This document shows, one piece after another, positions 7,681-16,621 of a DNA stretch of 43,078 nucleotides. The notes beneath the pieces were generated by a model. It did not search any database and had not been told where the DNA came from. It worked only from the letters and a program-made list of their open reading frames with translations. Positions within the stretch are counted from its first letter, which is position 1; the number at the start of each line of letters is the position of its first letter. This stretch comes from Opitutia bacterium (GTDB taxonomy: Bacteria > Verrucomicrobiota > Verrucomicrobiia > Opitutales > Opitutaceae): NCBI GenBank assembly GCA_016190985.1, contig JACPPI010000006.1, positions 176,526-219,603 on the forward strand, given 5' to 3'. The translations under genes were made by a program, and so were the position numbers.

Positions 7681-9024
7681 ATGTCCAAACTGAAAACCAA
7701 ACTATTCGCCGTGGCCGCCGCGCTCCTCTGCGCGGGCACGGCCCTTGCCCAAGACAGCGGCGCCCTCATTGACCTCTTGGTCAGGAAAGGCGTCCTCAAT
7801 GCCCAGGAGGCCGAGGATCTCCGCGCCGAGCTGGTCAAGGATTTCGTGGCCAACACCTCGGCCGGCAAGCTCAACCTTTCCTCCTCGCTGACCGATTTCC
7901 GCCTCACGGGCGACGTCCGCATCCGCTACGAGGGCCGCGGCGCCAGGTTGCCGACCGGCGAGGATCAGGCCCGCGACCGTTTCCGCTATCGCATGCGCGC
8001 CGCCCTGACCGGCAAGCTGCTCAACAATTGGGGCTTCGGGGTTCGCCTGGAGACCTCAACAAGCAGCCGCTCAAGCAACGTGACCATGGGCGACGATGCC
8101 GGTCCGTTTGCCAAGAACAACGACGGCGTGTTCCTGGGCCAGGTTTACGCCACATGGACGCCGACGGTGGAATGGACTCTCACGGCCGGCCGCATGGCCA
8201 ATCCGCTCGCCACGAGCCTGATGGTTTGGGATGGCGACATCAACCCCGAGGGCCTGGCCGAGCAGTTCCGCACGCGCCGCGGGAACAACGAGTTCTTTGC
8301 CACGGCGGCCCAGTTCGTCTACAGCACCTCCGGCACGCAGGATCCGTTCGCGGCCATCACGCCCGCCAACATCGCCGGCACCGAGGATCTGTTCCTCACC
8401 GCCTGGCAGGGCGGCTACAAGCGCTACGTCAAGGGCGCGACGACCTTCTTCCAGATCGCCCCGGTGGTTTATGCCTACTTGGGCACCGACCAGCGCGCGA
8501 ACCCCGCCGCCTTCAACTCCTTCATGACCGCGACCAATGCCGCGCCGGTCAACAACCTCTTCGTCCTCGAAATTCCCGTGGAATACAGCTGGCTCGCCGC
8601 GAACGGGGTGCCGCTCCGCGCCTGGGCCGACCTCGCGATCAACTTTGATGCCGGCCGGCGCGCCGCCAAGTTTGGCCGCCCTGACCTCGATGGCGAGGAC
8701 AAGGCCATCCAGATCGGCTTCCAGTATGGCAAAGCCTCGTTGCCGGGTGAGTGGGATGTCCGCATCTTCTACCAATCCGTCGGCGCTTTCGCCCTCGACA
8801 GCAATCTGGTCGATTCCGATCTCTTCGACAGCCGGACCAACATGCAGGGCTGGGTGCTCGGCGGCAACTACGCCCTCGGCGCCGCCGCGCAGCTCAGCCT
8901 CACCTACGCCTCGGCCGGGCGCAAGCAGGACAGCATCATCGCACCCGGCTCCGGTGACATCGGCGCCAACAACGCCCTCGGGCAATACCGGCTCCTGCAG
9001 GTCGACCTGAACGTCAAATTTTAG
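7681..9024 (+). CDS. Putative outer-membrane porin
   Basis: The protein has 447 residues. A signal peptide is clear (MSKLKTKLFAVAAALLC...ALA, cleavage near residue 23). A short helical segment follows (LIDLLVRKGVLNAQEAEDLRAEL, about 28-50), typical of the periplasmic coiled start of 'putative porin' proteins. From about residue 70 there are alternating amphipathic beta strands (TGDVRIRYEGRG, RFRYRMRAALTGKLLNNWGFGVRLE and others), ending in a terminal strand LLQVDLNVKF with the C-terminal Phe needed for outer-membrane insertion. It is 19 bases upstream of pstS and behind Pho-box-like repeats, so it probably passes phosphate or phosphorylated solutes across the outer membrane, like OprP/PhoE functionally though not necessarily by homology. 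Confidence 0.8.
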   Translation: MSKLKTKLFAVAAALLCAGTALAQDSGALIDLLVRKGVLNAQEAEDLRAELVKDFVANTSAGKLNLSSSLTDFRLTGDVRIRYEGRGARLPTGEDQARDRFRYRMRAALTGKLLNNWGFGVRLETSTSSRSSNVTMGDDAGPFAKNNDGVFLGQVYATWTPTVEWTLTAGRMANPLATSLMVWDGDINPEGLAEQFRTRRGNNEFFATAAQFVYSTSGTQDPFAAITPANIAGTEDLFLTAWQGGYKRYVKGATTFFQIAPVVYAYLGTDQRANPAAFNSFMTATNAAPVNNLFVLEIPVEYSWLAANGVPLRAWADLAINFDAGRRAAKFGRPDLDGEDKAIQIGFQYGKASLPGEWDVRIFYQSVGAFALDSNLVDSDLFDSRTNMQGWVLGGNYALGAAAQLSLTYASAGRKQDSIIAPGSGDIGANNALGQYRLLQVDLNVKF

Positions 9025-9043
9025 CCGTCCAACCTATCCCATC

Positions 9044-9874
9044 ATGAAAAAGACCATTCTCCTTCTCGCCGCCTTGGCCGCCGCCAACGCGGCCTCGGCC
9101 CAGAAACTCGTCATCAAGGGCTCGGACACGCTCGGCGCCAAGATGGTGCCGCAGGTGGCCGAGGCCTTCCGCGCCGTGAATCCCGGCGTCGTCTTTGAGA
9201 TCGCCGCCGAGGGCTCGACCACCGGCATCGCGGCCATCACCGACAGCACGGCCGAGATCGGCATGTCGAGCCGCCGCGCGCGCCCGACCGAAATGTCCGC
9301 CGCCCTGGCCAAGGGCGTCACCATGAAGCCCATCGTCGTCTCCTACGACGCCATGGCCGTCATCGTGAACGAGGCCAATCCGGTCACCCAGCTCACGCTG
9401 CGCCAGGTCGAGCAGATCTTCGCCGGTGACGTGAAGGACTGGAGCGCGGTCGGCGGCAGCGCCGGGGCCTTCTCGATCTACACCCGCAACACCTCCTCCG
9501 GCACCTACCAGGACTGGAAGGACCTCGCGATGAAGAAGCGCGACTACGCGCCGTCGTCCCAGAAGATGGCCGGCAACGAGCAGATCGCGGCCGAGGTGGG
9601 CAAGAACCCGAGCGGCATCGGCTACGTCGGCATCGCCTACACCCACGCCCCGGGCGTCAGAGTCGTCGGCATCGTGCTCAAGGATGGCAAGGTGGTCCTG
9701 CCCGCGGTCGAGACGGTGCATGACAAATCGTATCCCTACGCCCGCCCGAATTTCTTCTACACCAACGGCGAGCCGACCGGCCTCGCGGCCCGGTTCATCG
9801 ATTACCTCCTGGGCGCTGATGGTCAGGCGATTGTCGCCAAGTCAGGCTTCGTGCCTGTCTCAATCACCCACTGA
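9044..9874 (+). CDS. pstS: Phosphate ABC transporter substrate-binding protein PstS
   Basis: This protein of 276 residues starts with a signal peptide (MKKTILLLAALAAANAASAQ). The mature protein is a periplasmic PBP-like-2 domain: KLVIKGSDTLGAKMVPQVAEAF, AAEGSTTGIAAITDSTAEIGMSSR, and TRNTSSGTYQDW (around 145-155), which form the phosphate pocket in the PstS family. No lipobox Cys is present, so it is soluble in the periplasm. It forms an operon with the porin. The permease and ATPase genes follow after a 142-base gap that has its own regulatory repeats, so pstS can be expressed above pstCAB. Confidence 0.93.
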   Translation: MKKTILLLAALAAANAASAQKLVIKGSDTLGAKMVPQVAEAFRAVNPGVVFEIAAEGSTTGIAAITDSTAEIGMSSRRARPTEMSAALAKGVTMKPIVVSYDAMAVIVNEANPVTQLTLRQVEQIFAGDVKDWSAVGGSAGAFSIYTRNTSSGTYQDWKDLAMKKRDYAPSSQKMAGNEQIAAEVGKNPSGIGYVGIAYTHAPGVRVVGIVLKDGKVVLPAVETVHDKSYPYARPNFFYTNGEPTGLAARFIDYLLGADGQAIVAKSGFVPVSITH

Positions 9875-9903
9875 CCGGCCACACTCGCTGCCGTGTGACC
9901 CAC

Positions 9904-9945
9904 GCCGCCCGCCGCCCCTGCCCGGACTGCGGGCGGCCTCCTTTG
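9904..9945 (+). terminator. Hairpin between pstS and pstC
   Basis: GCCGCCCGC (9904-9912) and GCGGGCGGC (9929-9937) form a 9-bp stem with a 16-base loop, followed by CTCCTTTG. It could attenuate read-through from pstS into pstC, keeping the binding protein in excess. The T-tract is poor. Confidence 0.4.
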
Positions 9946-9960
9946 TAACCTAACTGTAAC
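9943..9960 (+). promoter_or_regulatory. Pho-box-like direct repeat ahead of pstC
   Basis: TTGTAAC (9943) and CTGTAAC (9954) are spaced by 11 bp with a 4-bp spacer, matching the heptamer pattern ahead of the porin (nYGTMAC). It lies 57 bases before the pstC start. No convincing -10 hexamer is seen at the expected distance (TGACCG), so the internal promoter may be weak or the site may act from within the operon. Confidence 0.55.
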
Positions 9961-10016
9961 CTGCCCCGTTTGACCGACCCCGCGTCCGGTCGCGATGCTC
10001 GGGCCACACCTTTGCC

Positions 10017-11666
10017 ATGTCCGCTGTCACCGACATTCCCCACGCCGTCCGGCGGCCGACCCGAGAGATCCTGTTGCGCCGAAAGCGCGGCTGGTTTTTC
10101 GGCCTGCGCGGGGAAAGGGTGGCGCAGACCGTCTTCCAGGGCAACGCCCTGATCTCCATCCTGGTGCTGGCGCTGATCACATTCACGATTTTCCGGGATG
10201 CGGTCGGGTTCATCCCGATGAACCGGCAGAACCTGGAGATCTACCGGCGGGCCGGCCTGGAGCTGGCGGACATGCTGCGGGGGCAGGTGACGGACCACAG
10301 CACCATGTCGCGCTATCTCGCCACGCTGCGGCAGCAGGAAGCCGACCGGCTGATCCACCGGCAGGGCCAGACCGCCGCGCAGGCCCAGGCGCAGCTCGCC
10401 GCCTTTGATGATTTCGCCACCCGGTTTGCCGACACGATCGCCGCGCACGAGACCATCCTCGGCACAATGACCGAGCTGTGCTCCGGATTGAAGGAGCGCT
10501 ACACCGTCGCCGAGGATATGCGGCAGGCGAAACTGAACCTCCTCAACGGCCTCCGCTCCGCCCCGCCCGGGCGGGCGCTCCGGCTGAAGCAGCAAGCCGA
10601 AGCCATGCAGATCGAGGTGATCGACTTCAAGGCCGAGGTGGCGCCGTTGCTCGCGCTCCGGCCCGAGGTGTTCGCGGCCAACGCCACCCTGGCCGCCGAG
10701 CTGAGCCGCCTCGCGGCCGCGCTGCCCCCGGCCTCCGATCCCGACCTGCAGCGCAAGCTGGCCAGGCTGCCCGGTTTCGTCACCCGCTACCTCGCCGCGG
10801 TCGAGGCCACGGCGCAGCGCATGGCCGCCTGGGACCAGGGCAAGCCCGTCGGCGCGGTGGAGGCGTTCAACGCCTTTGCCTTCGGCCGCAAATGGATCAC
10901 CGCCAGCTTCTGGCAGGACTGGTATGGCATCATCCCGCTGCTGACCGGCTCGCTGCTCATCGCCTGCCTCGCCCTGCTCATCGCCATCCCCTTTGGCGTG
11001 GCGGCGGCGCTCTATGTCAACCAGGTGGCGCGGCCCCTGGAGCAGAAGATCATCAAGCCCTACATCGAGTTCATCTCGGCCATCCCCAGCGTGGTGCTCG
11101 GCTTCTTCGGCATCGCGATGTTCGGCGAGACCCTGCGCCGGGTCTCGCAGTCGCCTTGGCTCGACTGGGTCCCCGGGTTCCCGATGCTGGAGCGCCTGAC
11201 CGCCGGCACGGCCGCCGCGCTGCTCGCCCTGATGGCCATCCCGACGATCTTTTCGCTGGCCGAGGACGCGATCAACAACGTGCCGCGCTCCTTCAAGGAG
11301 GCGTCGCTCGCGCTCGGGGCCACCCGCCTGCAGACCATGATCCGCATCACGGTGCCGGCGGCCCTGTCGGGCATCATGGCCGCCATCCTGCTGGGTTTCG
11401 GCCGCGTCGTGGGCGAGACCATGGTGGTGCTGCTTTGCGCGGGCAACCGGATCGAGATTCCCGACCTGTCGGCGGGCTTCGGCGTCGTCTTCCAGCCGGT
11501 GCACACGATGACCGGCATCATCGCCCAGGAGATGGGCGAGGTCGTGCGCAACAGCATCCACTACCGGGCGCTCTTCATGGTCGGCGTGGTGCTTTTCCTG
11601 CTCTCCCTGCTCGTCAACTGGCTGGCCCAGAAAATCGTCCGCCGTTACCGCATTTCCATCGGATGA
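10017..11666 (+). CDS. pstC: Phosphate ABC transporter permease PstC, enlarged
   Basis: This inner-membrane permease subunit has 549 residues, against about 300-330 in the usual family. A first membrane helix (about 44-62, [14 protein letters not shown]) is followed by an unusually long soluble, Ala/Gln/Arg-rich helical region (about 65-295), then the normal BPD permease core: [40 protein letters not shown], and the EAA loop [17 protein letters not shown] that docks on PstB. The end is a helix [14 protein letters not shown]. The insertion is placed to face the periplasm, where it could contact PstS or the porin; that is an inference. The stop overlaps the pstA start as ATGA. Confidence 0.92.
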   Translation: MSAVTDIPHAVRRPTREILLRRKRGWFFGLRGERVAQTVFQGNALISILVLALITFTIFRDAVGFIPMNRQNLEIYRRAGLELADMLRGQVTDHSTMSRYLATLRQQEADRLIHRQGQTAAQAQAQLAAFDDFATRFADTIAAHETILGTMTELCSGLKERYTVAEDMRQAKLNLLNGLRSAPPGRALRLKQQAEAMQIEVIDFKAEVAPLLALRPEVFAANATLAAELSRLAAALPPASDPDLQRKLARLPGFVTRYLAAVEATAQRMAAWDQGKPVGAVEAFNAFAFGRKWITASFWQDWYGIIPLLTGSLLIACLALLIAIPFGVAAALYVNQVARPLEQKIIKPYIEFISAIPSVVLGFFGIAMFGETLRRVSQSPWLDWVPGFPMLERLTAGTAAALLALMAIPTIFSLAEDAINNVPRSFKEASLALGATRLQTMIRITVPAALSGIMAAILLGFGRVVGETMVVLLCAGNRIEIPDLSAGFGVVFQPVHTMTGIIAQEMGEVVRNSIHYRALFMVGVVLFLLSLLVNWLAQKIVRRYRISIG

Positions 11667-12715
11667 AGCCCGCCCCCCCCACCGTCGCGGCCCTCTTCGG
11701 CCGGCCCACGCCCGCCAAGCAGGCCGAGCGGGGCGTCTTCTGGGTGCTGCGCCTCAGCACCTACTTCGTGCTGTGCTGCGCCGCCTTCATCTTCTGGGAC
11801 ATCGGCACCAAGGGCGGCGCCGTGATCTTCCGCCCCTCGGCGCCCTTCATCAACATTCCCTTCCTCACCGAGGCGCCCGAAACGCTCAACGTCTTCGCAT
11901 TTCGCGGCCAGAAGCTCATCCTGGGCGACCGGCAGTTCCGCGCCTTCAAGGCGCAGCACGCGGCCGAACTGAAAAACGTCCGCATCGAGACCTACGTCTA
12001 CTCGGCGGGCGGCATCTTCCCCAACATCGCCGGCACGGTGCTGCTCGTGGCCGGCTCCATCCTCATCGCGCTGGTGCTCGGTGTGCTCAGCGCGATCTAC
12101 CTGAGCGAATACGCGGTGGACGGGCCCTTTGTCCGCTTCCTGCGGCTCTCGATCGTCAACCTCGCCGGCGTGCCCTCCATCGTCTACGGCCTGTTTGGCT
12201 TCGGCATGTTCGTCATCGCCTTCGATTTCGGGGTGTCGCTGCTGGCGGGCTGGCTCACGCTCGCCTTCATGGTGCTGCCGATCATCATCACCGCCTCGGA
12301 GGAAGCGCTGAAGGCCGTGCCCCGCGGCTACCGCGAGGGCTCCCTGGCGCTCGGGGCCACCAAGCTGCAGGCGATCGTGACCAACGTGCTGCCGTATGCG
12401 CTGCCCGGCATCCTCACCTCCTCGGTGCTCTCCATCGCGCGCGTCGCGGGAGAGACCGCGCCGATCATGTTCACCGCCGCCTTCGTCGTGCGCGACGAGC
12501 TGCCCTGGCAGGTGCGCGAATGGACCGACTTTTTCTTCCAGGGTGTCATGGCGCTGCCGTATCACATCTATGTCGTCGCCTCCAAGATCCCGCAGAACGA
12601 ATACACGCGCGACGTCCAATACGGCACGGCGTTCGTGTTCCTGTTCACCGTCGCCGCCATCGCGATGACCGCCGTCATCCTCCGGCAGCGCCTCCGCAGA
12701 AAATACAAATGGTAA
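11663..12715 (+). CDS. pstA: Phosphate ABC transporter permease PstA
   Basis: The 350-residue second permease subunit starts at an ATG overlapping the pstC stop. Its first membrane helix is at about 30-48 ([18 protein letters not shown]). A periplasmic segment of about 75 residues (about 50-110) is longer than usual. The core follows: [29 protein letters not shown], then [15 protein letters not shown], the EAA-like loop [15 protein letters not shown], and [12 protein letters not shown], a PstA hallmark. Both permease genes therefore carry enlarged periplasmic loops after helix 1. Translation is coupled to pstC and to pstB. Confidence 0.92.
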   Translation: MKPAPPTVAALFGRPTPAKQAERGVFWVLRLSTYFVLCCAAFIFWDIGTKGGAVIFRPSAPFINIPFLTEAPETLNVFAFRGQKLILGDRQFRAFKAQHAAELKNVRIETYVYSAGGIFPNIAGTVLLVAGSILIALVLGVLSAIYLSEYAVDGPFVRFLRLSIVNLAGVPSIVYGLFGFGMFVIAFDFGVSLLAGWLTLAFMVLPIIITASEEALKAVPRGYREGSLALGATKLQAIVTNVLPYALPGILTSSVLSIARVAGETAPIMFTAAFVVRDELPWQVREWTDFFFQGVMALPYHIYVVASKIPQNEYTRDVQYGTAFVFLFTVAAIAMTAVILRQRLRRKYKW

Positions 12716-13563
12716 CCACCCTCATTCCCATGGCCGAACCTGTTGCACCCGCCGCCGCGCCCCGTCCGCTGGCCGCGGCGCCCTTCACCGCGGCCGATCC
12801 CGCCGCCCGCGCCGTCATCGAGATCGACGACGTCGATTTCCACTACGGCGCCAGCAAGACGCTTCACGACATCACGCTCAACATCATGGAGCGGCAGGTC
12901 ACCGCCTTCATCGGGCCCTCCGGCTGCGGCAAGAGCACGCTGCTCCGCTGCCTCAACCGCATGAACGACCTGATCGACGGCGCGCGCGTCTCCGCCGGGG
13001 AGATCCGCATCGACGGCGTCGACATCAACGATCCGCGGGTGGACGTCATCGAGCTGCGCAAGCGCGTGGGCATGGTGTTCCAGAAGTCCAACCCGTTCCC
13101 CAAATCGATCTACGACAACATCACCTACGGGCTGCGCATCCAGGGCCTGAGGCAGAAGGCCCGGCTCGACGAGATCGTCGAGCGCAGCCTGCGCGGCGCG
13201 GCGCTGTGGGACGAGGTGAAGGACCGGCTGCACGAGAGCGCGCTGGGCCTGTCCGGCGGCCAGCAGCAGCGCCTCTGCATCGCCCGCGCCATCGCCGTCG
13301 AGCCCGAGATCATCCTGATGGACGAGCCCTGCTCGGCGCTCGACCCCATCGCCACCGCCAAGGTGGAGGAGTTGATCCACGGGCTGAAGCAGCAGTTCAC
13401 CCTCGTCATCGTGACGCACAACATGCAGCAGGCCGCCCGCGTTTCCGACCGCACGGCCTTTTTCTATCTCGGCAAGCTCATCGAATACGCCGATACCCGC
13501 ACCATCTTCATGAACCCCGCCAACCCTCAGACCGAGGCCTATGTCTCGGGCCGCTTTGGCTGA
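12709..13563 (+). CDS. pstB: Phosphate ABC transporter ATPase PstB
   Basis: This cytoplasmic ATPase of the Pst complex is 284 residues long. Walker A is GPSGCGKST (69-77), the Q-loop is MVFQKSNPF, the ABC signature is LSGGQQQR, Walker B is [11 protein letters not shown], and the H-loop is [13 protein letters not shown]. PstB proteins typically carry [10 protein letters not shown] and [11 protein letters not shown], both present. The ATG at 12709 overlaps the pstA stop by seven bases. The ATG at 12730 (MAEPV) is an equally plausible start, because the first 35 residues are an Ala/Pro-rich extension before the domain. Confidence 0.93.
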   Translation: MVTTLIPMAEPVAPAAAPRPLAAAPFTAADPAARAVIEIDDVDFHYGASKTLHDITLNIMERQVTAFIGPSGCGKSTLLRCLNRMNDLIDGARVSAGEIRIDGVDINDPRVDVIELRKRVGMVFQKSNPFPKSIYDNITYGLRIQGLRQKARLDEIVERSLRGAALWDEVKDRLHESALGLSGGQQQRLCIARAIAVEPEIILMDEPCSALDPIATAKVEELIHGLKQQFTLVIVTHNMQQAARVSDRTAFFYLGKLIEYADTRTIFMNPANPQTEAYVSGRFG

Positions 13564-13572
13564 TCCATCTTT

Positions 13573-13640
13573 ATCTGGAAATCAGGAAAGCAGGAACAAA
13601 CCGACGCAGTCTTCCTTTCCTGATTTCCTGAGTTCCAGAT
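13573..13640. repeat. Long inverted repeat between pstB and phoU
   Basis: Two 24-base arms (13573-13596 and 13617-13640) pair at 22 of 24 positions around a 20-base loop. The left arm starts ATCTGGAAATCAGGAAAG and the right arm ends CTGAGTTCCAGAT. The AT-rich, TCAGGAAA-type sequence looks like a dispersed palindromic element. It may stabilise the pstB mRNA end or reduce phoU expression. Confidence 0.6.
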
Positions 13641-13666
13641 TCAAAAAACCTGTCTTCCCCACTCCC

Positions 13667-14368
13667 ATGAAACGATTTTTCGACGCCGAGCTGGAGGCCT
13701 TCCGGTCCCACCTGTTGCAGATGGGCGAGCGCGCCATGGATCAGACCCGCCTCGCCATGAAGGCCCTGACCGACGCCGACCTTGCCCTCGCCGACAAGGT
13801 CATCGCCGCCGATGACGAGATCGACCGGCTGGAGGTCAAGATCGACGAGGAGGCCATCCGCTACATGACGCTGCGCGGCCCCGTGGCCTCGGAGCTGCGG
13901 CTGATTGTCGTCGGCATGAAGGCCAGCCACGACCTGGAGCGGGTGGGGGACGAGGCCACCGGCATCGCCCGCCGCGCCCGCAAGCTCGCGATCGAGCCGC
14001 GCCTCGAACTCTACGCCGACCTGCCGCGCATGGCGACGATCGCGCTCTCCATGCTGCGCGACGCGCTCGACTGCTTCGTGCAGGAGGACGAGCAGAAGGC
14101 GCTCAGCGTCATCCGCCGCGATCCGGAGGTGGACAACCTCAACCGGCTGCTCTACCGGCGGCTCACCAGCTACATGATCGAGAACCCCGACACGATCGCG
14201 CGGGCCCTGGAGCTGATGTTCATCTCGAAGTCCCTCGAGCGCATCGCCGACCACGCGACCAACATCGCGGAGGAGATGGTGTTCCTCGCCAAGGGCCTGG
14301 ACATCCGCCACAGCGACATCGGCCGGCCGGCCGTGCCGCCATCGGCGGGCTCCAGTCCGCCCGCCTGA
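13667..14368 (+). CDS. phoU: Phosphate signalling regulator PhoU
   Basis: This protein of 233 residues has two PhoU three-helix repeats. The first contains ALTDADLALADKVIAADDEIDRLEVKIDEEAIRYMTLRGP, with the E/DxxxD metal-contact pattern. The second has DPEVDNLNRLLYRRLTSYMIENP and SKSLERIADHATNIAEEMVF, matching the family's ERI(A/G)DHA(T/V)NIAE signature. PhoU couples Pst transport to the PhoR sensor and dampens the phosphate response; no phoB/phoR lie in this window. The ATG at 13667 places the start where PhoU proteins begin (MKRFFDAELE). An upstream in-frame GTG or ATG would run through the repeat element and is unlikely. Confidence 0.93.
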   Translation: MKRFFDAELEAFRSHLLQMGERAMDQTRLAMKALTDADLALADKVIAADDEIDRLEVKIDEEAIRYMTLRGPVASELRLIVVGMKASHDLERVGDEATGIARRARKLAIEPRLELYADLPRMATIALSMLRDALDCFVQEDEQKALSVIRRDPEVDNLNRLLYRRLTSYMIENPDTIARALELMFISKSLERIADHATNIAEEMVFLAKGLDIRHSDIGRPAVPPSAGSSPPA

Positions 14369-14418
14369 GATGCGGGTTTGACCCGCCCGAGAAAAACGGG
14401 TTGTTGTTGGGCTCTCCA

Positions 14419-15468
14419 ATGAGCACCAGCCAGCAAGGCGTCTATCTCGGCACGGACAGCGGCGCGACCACTTCCAAGACCGGCGGCATCTGGGCCGACG
14501 GCAGCGTCATCTCGACCAAACTGCGGCAAAGTTCGACCAACGCGCAGGCCGGCACCGCCACCGTCGTGCGGGGCTGGCTGGAAGGCGTCGTGGGGTTTCT
14601 CGCCGACAACCGGTTGAGTTGGGACCAGGTGCGGGGCGTCGGTCTGGCCCTGCCCGGTCCGTATGACCGCTATGGGGTGCTCGGCCGGTCGGCCAACCTG
14701 CCGGCGAGTTTTGCGGGCTGGAATTTTCACGCCGACTACAGCGCGGCGCTCGCCGCCGCCGCCGGCCGGCCGCTGCCGCTGGTCGCGGGCAACGACGGCA
14801 ATTACGGCGGGGTGGGCGAGGCCCAGCGCGTGCGCGGGGAAAGCCGGGCCACCGTGCTCATGCTCGCTCCCGGTTCCGGGCTGGGCGTCGCCTACATTGA
14901 CGCCAACGGCCTGCCGCTGGAGGGCGACACCCTGAACGGCATGGAAGGCGGGCACATGCCCGCCATCCTGCAGCGGTTGGGCGGCATGAAGCCGCTCCGG
15001 TGCGGCTGCGGTCGCGACTGGGGCTGCATCGAGCCCTACACCACCATCTCCGGCCTCCCGCAGCTGCTGGAGGAATTCCTGCCGAAGCATCCATCGCACC
15101 CGTTCCACTCCTCGGCGGCTTCGCTCAAGGAGAAGGCTTTCTCGCTCCGCACCCTGGCGCAACAAGACGATCCGCTCGCGGTGGACATCTTCAATTTCCA
15201 AGCCCGGGCGCTCGGCCTGCACCTGGCCGCGCTGCTGGTCGCGGTGGATGCCGAATTTGTGGTGATCGGCGGCGGCTTGATCGACCCAGAGACCACCACG
15301 CCGCAATTCCGCGAGCGTTACCTGCGCATCATCCGTGAATCGGCGTTGCCCTATCTCTGGCCGCAGCAGCGGGCGAAACTCAAGGTCGTGCCGGCCTCCC
15401 TTGGGGAGCTTTCCCAGGCCATCGGCGCCGCACTCGTCGCCCTTTACTCCGCCCGGGCCCGGGGTTGA
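14419..15468 (+). CDS. ROK-family sugar kinase
   Basis: This protein of 349 residues has an N-terminal phosphate-binding strand LGTDSGATTSKTG (10-22), the catalytic Asp in GNDGN (D126), APGSGLGVAYI (150-160) and EGGHM with the zinc His at 179. The ROK zinc knuckle is C195-G-C197-G-RDW-G-C203-I-E, one residue longer than the usual CxCGxxGCxE. It probably phosphorylates glucose or an N-acetylhexosamine. Its position at the end of the phosphate cluster recalls that polyphosphate glucokinases are ROK proteins, but no polyphosphate-specific signature can be called from sequence. I chose the ATG at 14419 over the upstream TTG codons. Confidence 0.85.
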   Translation: MSTSQQGVYLGTDSGATTSKTGGIWADGSVISTKLRQSSTNAQAGTATVVRGWLEGVVGFLADNRLSWDQVRGVGLALPGPYDRYGVLGRSANLPASFAGWNFHADYSAALAAAAGRPLPLVAGNDGNYGGVGEAQRVRGESRATVLMLAPGSGLGVAYIDANGLPLEGDTLNGMEGGHMPAILQRLGGMKPLRCGCGRDWGCIEPYTTISGLPQLLEEFLPKHPSHPFHSSAASLKEKAFSLRTLAQQDDPLAVDIFNFQARALGLHLAALLVAVDAEFVVIGGGLIDPETTTPQFRERYLRIIRESALPYLWPQQRAKLKVVPASLGELSQAIGAALVALYSARARG

Positions 15469-15474
15469 GCGGTC

Positions 15475-16542
15475 CTACTTGTAGCCGAGGGCGCTACAGA
15501 GCCGCACCGTCAGGTAGCCCAACAGGCCGCAGACGGGCAGGGTGAAGGCCCAGGCCCAGAGGATGCGCTCGACGACAGTCCACTTGAGGGCGCCGATGCG
15601 CTTGGCGGTGCCCACCCCCATGATCGAAGTGGTGATGGCATGAGTCGTCGACAGCGGGATGCCGGCCACCGAGGCGGTGTGCAGAATCAGGGCAGCGGTG
15701 GTCTCGGCCGCGAAGCCGTGCACCGGCTGCAACTTGACCATCTTGTGGCCCAGGGTGCGGATGATGCGCCAGCCGCCGGCGGCGGTGCCGGCGGCCATGA
15801 CTAGCGCACAGGTAACCACGACCCATTGGTTCACGACGAATTCCGGGGTGCGGAGGAAGGAGGCCCAGGCGGGCAGGGTGTCGAAGGCCCCGCTCTTGGT
15901 GCCGGTGAAGAGGGCCAGCGCGATGATGCCCATCGTCTTCTGGGCGTCGTTGGAGCCGTGGCTGTGCGCCATGAACCCCGCGCTGACCAGCTGGAGCTTG
16001 CCGAAGACGTTGTTCACGATGCGCGGGGTGAACCGGTGGATGCAGATCGTCAGGACAAACATCAGGAAGGCGCCGCCAAAGAAACCGATGAGCGGCGAGG
16101 TGATCATCGGCAGCACGACCTTGGGCCAGAGGCCCACCGCCGCGCCCTTGGCGTCGGTCGAGGCCCAGTGCAGCACGTTCCAGTTGTCGCCGGAGGAGGC
16201 CAGCGCGGCGCCGCAGAGGCCGCCGATGAGCGCGTGGCTGGAGCTGGACGGCAGGCCGAACCACCAGGTTACCAGGTTCCAGATGATGGCGCCCATCAGG
16301 CCGGCGAAGATCGTGACCATGGTGACGACGTTGGTGTCGACCAGGCCCTTGCCGATGGTGCTGGCGACGGCGGTGCCCATCAGCGCGCCGATGAGGTTGA
16401 AGACGGCGGCGAGGAAGATCGCCTGGCGCGGCGTCAGCACCTTGGTCGAGACGACCGTGGCGATGGCGTTGGCGGCGTCGTGAAAGCCGTTGATATACTC
16501 GAAGACCAGCGCCGTCAGGAGGACGATCAGGAAAATGGTCAT
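15475..16542 (-). CDS. pit: PiT-family inorganic phosphate transporter
   Basis: This polytopic inner-membrane protein of 355 residues symports phosphate with a cation. The duplicated PiT signature is present as GFHDAANAIATVVSTKVL (near the N-terminus) and MAHSHGSNDAQKTMGIIAL (near the middle). WWFGLPSSSSHALIGG and GIPLSTTHAITTSIMGVG are the matching re-entrant motifs. I set the start at the ATG giving MTIFLIVLL, because the upstream 25 residues are Pro/Gly/Gln-rich and lie within a repeat. It follows the DUF47 gene on the same strand after 79 bases, the usual DUF47-pit pairing. It is convergent with the ROK kinase gene, six bases apart. Confidence 0.93.
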   Translation of the reverse strand: MTIFLIVLLTALVFEYINGFHDAANAIATVVSTKVLTPRQAIFLAAVFNLIGALMGTAVASTIGKGLVDTNVVTMVTIFAGLMGAIIWNLVTWWFGLPSSSSHALIGGLCGAALASSGDNWNVLHWASTDAKGAAVGLWPKVVLPMITSPLIGFFGGAFLMFVLTICIHRFTPRIVNNVFGKLQLVSAGFMAHSHGSNDAQKTMGIIALALFTGTKSGAFDTLPAWASFLRTPEFVVNQWVVVTCALVMAAGTAAGGWRIIRTLGHKMVKLQPVHGFAAETTAALILHTASVAGIPLSTTHAITTSIMGVGTAKRIGALKWTVVERILWAWAFTLPVCGLLGYLTVRLCSALGYK

Positions 16543-16584
16543 GTTGGGGTCAGGAGCTGCTTGCACCGTTCCGGCCTGCTGGCC

Positions 16585-16620
16585 GGCCGGTGTTTGTCCG
16601 GGCCAGTCGCCCGGCAAAGG
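16585..16620. repeat. TTTGTCCGGG hairpin repeat between DUF47 and pit
   Basis: TTTGTCCGGGC (16593-16603) pairs with GCCCGGCAAA (16609-16618) with a single bulged T. The same arrangement, TTTG + bulged T + CCCGGG... with ...CCCGGGCAAA, recurs at 28796-28837 inside another gene, with shared flanking bases CCGGTG before the left arm. It is a second-copy repeat family within this window. Confidence 0.5.
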
Positions 16621-16621
16621 C

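Noticed and set aside
10478-12715. Apparent fusion reading through pstC into pstA
   Set aside because: Its first part is an out-of-frame reading of pstC. The true pstA starts at the ATG overlapping the pstC stop, and the same applies to the frame running into pstB.
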